This document shows positions 59,410-64,000 of a DNA stretch of 64,000 nt, in pieces (position 1 is the stretch's first letter; each line of letters opens with the position of its first letter). The translations under genes and the position numbers were made by a program. Source of the DNA: Pristimantibacillus sp052113225 (GTDB lineage Bacteria > Bacillota > Bacilli > Paenibacillales > Paenibacillaceae); contig NZ_JBFRCT010000011.1 in assembly GCF_052113225.1 (NCBI RefSeq), positions 201,213 through 265,212 on the forward strand, written 5' to 3'. A model generated the notes under the pieces. It had not been told where the DNA came from and did not search any database. It saw only the letters and a program-made list of their open reading frames with translations.

Positions 59410-60642
59410 ATGAAAGAAGAAATTATTAAACGACTGACCTCTTATGTCATCGTAGATACCCAATCTAATGAGGAGAGCGACACCTGCCCCTCTACGCCCG
59501 GTCAGCTTACCCTTGCTAACCAGCTCGTAGATGAGCTGAAAGCCATCGGGATGGAAGACGTAACAATGGATCCGAATGGTTATGTAATGGCAACTTTGCC
59601 TGCAAACTCAGATAAACAGGTTCCGACGATCGGATTCCTCGCCCATGTAGATACAGCTACTGATTTTACCGGTAAAAATGTAAAGCCGCAGCTCGTCGAA
59701 TACGAAGGCGGCGACATTACACTGAACGAATCGCTTGGTGTCGTTTTGTCAACGAGGGACTTCCCTGAGCTCAACCAATACAAAGGCCATACGCTCATGA
59801 CTACAGACGGCACAACACTGCTTGGCGCCGACAATAAAGCCGGTATTGCCGAGATCATGACGGCTATGGCTTACCTGATTGCAAATCCGGACATCAAGCA
59901 TGGCAAAATCCGCGTAGCGTTCACGCCGGACGAAGAGATCGGCCGCGGCCCTCATCGCTTCGATGTAGAAGCCTTCGGCGCTAAGTACGCTTACACTGTT
60001 GACGGCGGTCCGCTTGGTGAGCTGGAATACGAGAGCTTCAACGCGGCAGCAGCCAAGATCACGGTTAATGGCACGAATGTGCATCCCGGCACAGCCAAAG
60101 GTAAAATGGTCAACTCCATGAAAATCGCTATGGACCTGAACAGCCGGCTCCCAGTAAATGAAGCACCTGAGCATACGGAAGGCTATGAAGGCTTCTACCA
60201 CCTGAATACATTGCAAGGTGATGTTGAGCAGACGAAGATGTCCTATATCATCCGTGACCACGACCGTGAAAAGTTTGAAGCGCGTAAGGCGAATATCTCG
60301 GCGATCGTCGATGAAATGAAAGCCATTCATGGCCCGAATAGCATCGTTCTTGAGCTGAAGGATCAGTACTACAACATGCGCGACAAAATCGAGCCGGTCT
60401 TCCAAATCGTCGAAATAGCCCGCGACGCAATGAAGAGCCTGGATATCAAACCGATCATTAAGCCGATCCGCGGCGGTACAGACGGCTCTCAGTTATCCTA
60501 TATGGGACTGCCTACTCCGAATATTTTTACCGGCGGCGAGAATTACCACGGTAAATTCGAGTATGTGTCTGTCGATAATATGGTCAAATCAGTTCAGGTT
60601 ATCGTTGAGATTATTAAACGGTTCGAACAGCAAGGCGAGTAA
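59410..60642 (+). CDS. pepT: Peptidase T (tripeptide aminopeptidase)
   Basis: 410 residues, M20B metallopeptidase. Metal ligands and catalytic residues in GFLAHVDTATDFTG, LLGADNKAGIAEIMTAMAYL, VAFTPDEEIGRGPHRFDVEA, YTVDGGPLGELEYESFNAAA and IRGGTDGSQLSYMGLPTPN. It releases the N-terminal residue of tripeptides in the cytoplasm. ATG 59410 follows AAGGGAG. Its stop codon directly abuts that of the opposite flavin reductase gene. Confidence 0.96.
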   Translation: MKEEIIKRLTSYVIVDTQSNEESDTCPSTPGQLTLANQLVDELKAIGMEDVTMDPNGYVMATLPANSDKQVPTIGFLAHVDTATDFTGKNVKPQLVEYEGGDITLNESLGVVLSTRDFPELNQYKGHTLMTTDGTTLLGADNKAGIAEIMTAMAYLIANPDIKHGKIRVAFTPDEEIGRGPHRFDVEAFGAKYAYTVDGGPLGELEYESFNAAAAKITVNGTNVHPGTAKGKMVNSMKIAMDLNSRLPVNEAPEHTEGYEGFYHLNTLQGDVEQTKMSYIIRDHDREKFEARKANISAIVDEMKAIHGPNSIVLELKDQYYNMRDKIEPVFQIVEIARDAMKSLDIKPIIKPIRGGTDGSQLSYMGLPTPNIFTGGENYHGKFEYVSVDNMVKSVQVIVEIIKRFEQQGE

Positions 60643-61257
60643 TTACGAGGGTCTTTCTACTTCGAACAGCTCGCCAAGCTTCGCATAAGATGCACCTGCC
60701 AGCCGGCTTACTGGCTGGAGTGCAGCCGCATCGATATGATTCCGTTCATCACAAATGGATTCATCGAGATGATAGCTGACGACACGGCCGATCAAAAGGT
60801 CACAGGCAGGTGCTTCTGCCGTACCTCCGAGCGGGATTACCTGCTCCAGAATGCATTCCATCCGGACTTTGGCTTCTGCAATACCTGGAACCGAGATGTG
60901 TTCACTAGAAACCGCAGTAAGTCCTGCAAGAGCAACCTCGCTCTCTTCCGGCGGCAAGCTAGCCGCTGTGACATTGAGCTGCTGCACATAGGCTTCATCT
61001 GCAATGTGGACGACAAATTGTCCACGTGCGACTGCATGACGAGAGGTATCCTTCGGGATACCTTTTTTACGCTGCACAGAAACAGAGATCAGCGGTGGGT
61101 CTGCCGTAATGATATTGAAATAACTAAACGGGGCTGCGTTAAGTACGCCATCCTCCGACAATGTCGTGACCAAGGCAATAGGCCTTGGAATTATCGTGCC
61201 TGTAAGCAGCTTGTAATTATCCCGCTCACTTATTTCTTCTGCATCAATACGAATCAT
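60643..61257 (-). CDS. Flavin reductase-like FMN-binding protein
   Basis: 204 residues. GTIIPRPIALVTTLSEDGVL, NAAPFSYFNIITADPPLISV, and DTSRHAVARGQFVVHIAD are the split-barrel flavin-reductase motifs. It lies 18 nt after the mhqD-like gene and is the last gene of the quinone-stress operon; a role in supplying reduced flavin or reducing quinones is likely but inferred. Confidence 0.9.
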   Translation of the reverse strand: MIRIDAEEISERDNYKLLTGTIIPRPIALVTTLSEDGVLNAAPFSYFNIITADPPLISVSVQRKKGIPKDTSRHAVARGQFVVHIADEAYVQQLNVTAASLPPEESEVALAGLTAVSSEHISVPGIAEAKVRMECILEQVIPLGGTAEAPACDLLIGRVVSYHLDESICDERNHIDAAALQPVSRLAGASYAKLGELFEVERPS

Positions 61258-61275
61258 GTTCCCGCCACCTCTCTC

Positions 61276-61884
61276 TTATTGAAACTGCTCTTTATACCAA
61301 GCTGCAGCTGCTGCTACCTCGGTACGTGTAAGCTGATGACCGAACTGCTCCCAATGAACGGCAACAAATGCACCGGCACCGCTTAGCAGCCCTTCAAGCT
61401 CATTCGACTCCTCTGCCGAGCAGATTGGATCATTAACACCAGCCCCGATAAATACAGGTACTCCGGATAGATCCGGCAGCTCTAGGCCGCGAATCGGAAC
61501 CATCGGATGATGCAGAATGGCACCACGAAGCGAGTCTTTATAGTGGAAGAGCAGACTGCCTGCAATATTCGCTCCGTTGGAATATCCGATAGCTACCAGA
61601 TTGTGCCGGTCAAATCCGTATTCTGCTGCAGCCTCATCTAGAAAATCATTTAATTCCTTTGTCCGGAATACAAGATCCTCCAGATCAAATACCCCTTCCG
61701 CAAGGCGGCGGAAATACCGCGCCATGCCATTTTCCGATACATTGCCTCGAATACTGAGCACGGAAGATTCCGGTGAAAAGCCTGCTGCAAGTGGCAGCAA
61801 ATCATGCTCTGTTCCGCCAGTGCCATGGAAGAGAACGAGGACCGGCGCTGCCGGATTCGTTCCTTGTTTGAATATATGTTTCAT
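61276..61884 (-). CDS. mhqD: MhqD-like carboxylesterase/phospholipase family hydrolase
   Basis: 202 residues, alpha/beta hydrolase. LVLFHGTGGTEHDLLPLA gives the oxyanion hole, AIGYSNGANIAGSLLF the nucleophile Ser, FIGAGVNDPICS the Asp and WEQFGHQLT the His. B. subtilis mhqD is induced with mhqO by hydroquinones under MhqR. ATG 61884 is 7 nt after AGGAGG, which is the end of repeat copy D. Confidence 0.9.
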   Translation of the reverse strand: MKHIFKQGTNPAAPVLVLFHGTGGTEHDLLPLAAGFSPESSVLSIRGNVSENGMARYFRRLAEGVFDLEDLVFRTKELNDFLDEAAAEYGFDRHNLVAIGYSNGANIAGSLLFHYKDSLRGAILHHPMVPIRGLELPDLSGVPVFIGAGVNDPICSAEESNELEGLLSGAGAFVAVHWEQFGHQLTRTEVAAAAAWYKEQFQ

Positions 61885-61891
61885 CTCTATT

Positions 61892-61962
61892 CCTCCTAAA
61901 ATGAATTGTCACCCAAGTGGCCATATCCTGACCGGTTGTGATGATTCATGCTTCGTAAGCAT
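61892..61962 (-). repeat. Structured intercistronic element, copy D
   Basis: On the minus strand ATGCTTACGAAG, outer stem ATGAAT/ATTCAT plus TCAC/GTGA, inner GGTC/GGCC, ending TTTTAGGAGG. In the outer stem A-to-T on the 5' side is matched by T-to-A on the 3' side relative to copies B and C. It begins 20 nt after the mhqO stop. Confidence 0.88.
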
Positions 61963-61982
61963 AAACCTCTTTCTTCCCTGTA

Positions 61983-62936
61983 TTATCGATCCAGTTCCAT
62001 TACCCGTACATCAAACGGTGTAAGCAGCTGTTGAATGCTATCACGATGTTGTTCGTACCATGCTGGCAGCATCAGTTTTTCTCCAAGATGCTCGACTTCT
62101 TCGTCACGTGCAAAGCCTGGAGGATCAGTCGCGATCTCGAATAGGATACCGCCTTGCTCACGGAAGTAGATCGCGTTGAAGTATTGACGGTCCACAATCG
62201 GGGTTGGCTGGAAGCCATTCTCTGCTACATGCTGCTGCCAAGCCACATGCTCAGCATCGTCTTTCGCTCTCCAAGCGATATGGTGGACGGTGCCGTGGCC
62301 GCCATGGCCAGCCGCCATTGGTTCCGTATTCACATCGATGATATTGCCCAGTTCACCAAACGATTGGAAACGAGCTAAGCCATTCTCTTCATCAACTTTC
62401 GACAGACCCATTACATACTCTAGCAGTTGTGCAGTTGCGGCTGGATTTGTGCTGTACAGAATCGCGCCGCCAAACCCTTTGATTGCATGCTCAGCGGATA
62501 CACCGCCAAACGACCATGTGCTTCTTGGACCGTCTTCACGCGCCACCAGTTCTACAAGCAAGCCGTCCGGATCAGCGAATTGCAGGTACTGCTCGCCAAA
62601 ACGCGAGGTTTCCTGGAACTCGATCGAGAATTTCAAAAGGCGTTCTCTCCAGAAGCCAAGCGTACCTTCCGGAACAACATAAGTGGTGTAGCCAACTTGC
62701 CCGCCGCCAACTACGCCTTTACGAGAGTTTTCCCAAGGGAAGAACGTAATAATTGTGCCTGGGCTGCCGACTTCATCGCCGAAGTACAGATGGTACACTT
62801 CCGGTGCGTCGAAGTTGATTGTTTTTTTCACCAGTCTTAGACCAAGTACCCCTGCGTAAAAGTCAGTTGTTACCTGAGGGTTTTTCACAAATGCTGTAAT
62901 ATGATGAATCCCTGCTGTACGTTGGTTGGTTGTCAT
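61983..62936 (-). CDS. mhqO: Ring-cleaving dioxygenase, MhqO-like (glyoxalase fold)
   Basis: 317 residues, two vicinal-oxygen-chelate modules. GIHHITAFVKNPQVTTDFYA and LGLRLVKKTINFDAPEVYHL open the first; GTVHHIAWRAKDDAEHVAWQ (metal His) and YFNAIYFREQGGILFEIATD (metal Glu) belong to the second. Matches MhqO/LinE-type hydroquinone dioxygenases. ATG 62936 (MTTNQRTAG) has GGAG 10 nt upstream; the longer frame crosses the operator. Confidence 0.92.
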   Translation of the reverse strand: MTTNQRTAGIHHITAFVKNPQVTTDFYAGVLGLRLVKKTINFDAPEVYHLYFGDEVGSPGTIITFFPWENSRKGVVGGGQVGYTTYVVPEGTLGFWRERLLKFSIEFQETSRFGEQYLQFADPDGLLVELVAREDGPRSTWSFGGVSAEHAIKGFGGAILYSTNPAATAQLLEYVMGLSKVDEENGLARFQSFGELGNIIDVNTEPMAAGHGGHGTVHHIAWRAKDDAEHVAWQQHVAENGFQPTPIVDRQYFNAIYFREQGGILFEIATDPPGFARDEEVEHLGEKLMLPAWYEQHRDSIQQLLTPFDVRVMELDR

Positions 62937-62975
62937 AAATTCCACTCTCCTAATAGTTGTTTTGAATTTTTTAAG

Positions 62976-62993
62976 AATCTTTAAATTAAGATA
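62976..62993. promoter_or_regulatory. Probable MhqR operator upstream of mhqO
   Basis: AATCTTTAAATTAAGATA, an imperfect palindrome. It matches the reverse complement of the site at 63501-63518 in 17 of 18 positions and lies 40-57 nt before the mhqO start. Confidence 0.7.
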
Positions 62994-63036
62994 TAGGGTA
63001 TACCATGCTGTATGATTATTACGACCATCATCATTC

Positions 63037-63480
63037 CTACTTGAAGGTCGTCTGTGCAAACTTGCCTAACTTCTTAAGAAGCGCACTTGCTGCCTGCTTC
63101 TCTTCGACTGTCAGCCCTCCAACCGCCTGATCAATAATAAGGGTATGTTGAGGGAAAACTTCTTCGATAAATTGGGTGCCCGCGTCCGTCACTTCGGCGT
63201 ATATGAGCCGTCGATCCTCTGTTGAAGCTCTGCGACAGACATAACCTTTCTTCTCCAGCTTATCAATCACATAAGTGATGTTGCCGCTGCTCATCAATAC
63301 CTTCTCGCCAATCTGCTGTAATGGCTGCGGACCTTTATGATAGAGCAGTTCGAGTACCCCGAATTCGGTCCGGTTAAGGCCATGCTTACGGATGTCACGA
63401 TCAGCATGAGCATTCACCCATTGGCTTGCTCTGGCAAGCGCGATGTAAAGATCCAGTGATTCATCTTTTTCTTTTTCCAT
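63037..63480 (-). CDS. mhqR: MarR-family regulator, MhqR-like
   Basis: 147 residues. LYIALARASQWVNAHADRDI, NRTEFGVLELLYHKGPQPLQ, MSSGNITYVIDKLEKKGYVC and RASTEDRRLIYAEVTDAG are the MarR fold with its winged helix. The order mhqR-mhqO-mhqD and the length match B. subtilis MhqR, which represses quinone-resistance genes. Two copies of one palindrome flank the gene, supporting control of itself and of mhqO. Confidence 0.9.
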   Translation of the reverse strand: MEKEKDESLDLYIALARASQWVNAHADRDIRKHGLNRTEFGVLELLYHKGPQPLQQIGEKVLMSSGNITYVIDKLEKKGYVCRRASTEDRRLIYAEVTDAGTQFIEEVFPQHTLIIDQAVGGLTVEEKQAASALLKKLGKFAQTTFK

Positions 63481-63500
63481 TGGCCCGCCTCGCTTTCGTT

Positions 63501-63518
63501 TATCTTAATTTAAAGATA
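63501..63518. promoter_or_regulatory. Probable MhqR operator upstream of mhqR
   Basis: TATCTTAATTTAAAGATA, 21-38 nt before the mhqR start. Its reverse complement recurs with one difference at 62976-62993. Confidence 0.7.
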
Positions 63519-63549
63519 CTTTATTTAAAGCCACTTGTAAAGGGGTATT

Positions 63550-63592
63550 TGAAAAAAATTTTGAAAGGGCTGTCCAACTCGTGGACAACCCT
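63550..63592 (-). terminator. Terminator of the Gly-rich protein gene
   Basis: On the minus strand GGGTTGTCCA-CGAGT-TGGACAGCCC (one G-U), then TTTC and a later T-run, 27 nt after the stop. Confidence 0.75.
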
Positions 63593-63619
63593 CTATACAA
63601 TCGTTCCGTAAGCAATAGC

Positions 63620-64000
63620 TTAACGGAGATTAGGTGCCGAATTCTCGCCTGGTGCTTTGTTTGGCGCTGGGTTTGCTGATTTAGGTGCAGCATTTGGTGC
63701 CTGATTGTTCGGCGCAATGTTGTTTCCACCGCCGCCAGTGCCACCGCCTGTACCGCCACCGCCAAATCCTTTGCCACCCTTGCCGCCTTCTTGCATTTGG
63801 CCGCCACCGCCACCAAATCCTTTGCCGCCCTTGCCGCCTTCTTGCATTTGGCCGCCACCGCCGCCAAATCCTTTGCCGCCCTTGCCGCCTTCTTGCATTT
63901 GGCCGCCACCGCCGCCAAATCCTTTGCCGCCCTTGCCGCCTTCTTGCATTTGGCCGCCACCNCCGCCAAATCCTTTGCCGCCCTTGCCGCCTTCTTGCAT
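63620..64000 (-). CDS. Gly-rich tandem-repeat protein, C-terminal part (start outside window)
   Basis: The frame is open to the window edge. The visible 126 residues consist of a 17-residue repeat (GGKGGKGFGGGGGQMQE, at least four full units) followed by a GTGGGTGGGGNN spacer and an Asn/Ala/Pro-rich tail (NQAPNAAPKSANPAPNKAPG, ending NSAPNLR). No function can be assigned. Position 63962 is N, so the assembly is uncertain inside the repeat. Confidence 0.7.
   Translation of the reverse strand: MQEGGKGGKGFGXGGGQMQEGGKGGKGFGGGGGQMQEGGKGGKGFGGGGGQMQEGGKGGKGFGGGGGQMQEGGKGGKGFGGGGTGGGTGGGGNNIAPNNQAPNAAPKSANPAPNKAPGENSAPNLR
63764..64000. repeat. 51-nt tandem repeat in coding sequence
   Basis: The block containing CTTCTTGCATTTGGCCGCC recurs every 51 nt (CTTGCAT near 63791, 63842, 63893, 63944, 63995). 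Units are almost identical, so copy number may vary between strains or be wrong in the assembly. Confidence 0.9.

Noticed and set aside
63764..64000. Regular repeats considered as a CRISPR array
   Set aside because: The 51-nt units are contiguous without unique spacers and encode a 17-residue protein repeat; no cas genes are present.

Overview
The window looks like the chromosome of a Paenibacillus-type member of the Bacillota. The gene families are close to Bacillus subtilis ones (BmrCD, NirBD, YtrA-type GntR, MhqR/MhqO/MhqD, OhrR, YesMN, LipL, SasA). Base composition is near 50% GC. Strong AGGAGG ribosome-binding sites often precede TTG or GTG starts, and most units end in strong hairpin-plus-T-run terminators. 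I see no prophage, insertion sequence, CRISPR array, tRNA or rRNA. This is ordinary chromosome, but it carries several unusual cis-acting RNA arrangements.

Left part (1-12 kb): the end of a chemotaxis receptor; a heterodimeric BmrC/BmrD-type multidrug exporter preceded by a short leader ORF, a candidate antiterminator and two tandem terminators; then a nitrite-assimilation operon nirB-nirD-nirC-cobA. A divergent ANTAR antiterminator gene sits next to that operon, and the operon's leader carries two ANTAR-type hexaloop hairpins overlapping a terminator.

12-25 kb: Bcr-type MFS pump, cold-inducible YdjO, pirin, and a YidC-family insertase preceded by a small membrane protein that resembles the MifM stalling sensor. 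Next come two LysR regulators with divergent partners (a DapA paralogue and a YeiH-type transporter), a truncated glycosyltransferase, an aldo/keto reductase and a TetM-like ribosomal-protection GTPase.

25-45 kb: secreted nucleotidase with LysM, methionine aminopeptidase, an extremely acidic small protein, a sporulation-type PAS histidine kinase, a four-gene MacB-like ABC export operon in which one ATPase has an AbrB-like tail, CatB acetyltransferase, LipL, a small alarmone synthetase with an unknown partner, PhzF, split ThrE and MATE.

45-64 kb: a carbohydrate ABC importer with YesMN and a ROK regulator; a polysaccharide deacetylase; glutathione peroxidase divergent from an OhrR-like regulator; a GntR/ABC operon; a Leu-dehydrogenase-family enzyme; PepT; a quinone-stress operon mhqR-mhqO-mhqD-flavin reductase; and the start of a Gly-rich repeat protein running off the end.

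The most interesting signals are: (1) a roughly 70-nt structured element present four times, always between two co-directional genes and always ending in the ribosome-binding site of the downstream gene, with compensatory base changes; (2) a MifM/YidC2-type stalling switch with an 11-bp hairpin over the yidC ribosome-binding site; (3) the leader-peptide attenuator of the BmrCD exporter. All calls come from reading the sequence and recalling families; no database search was run.
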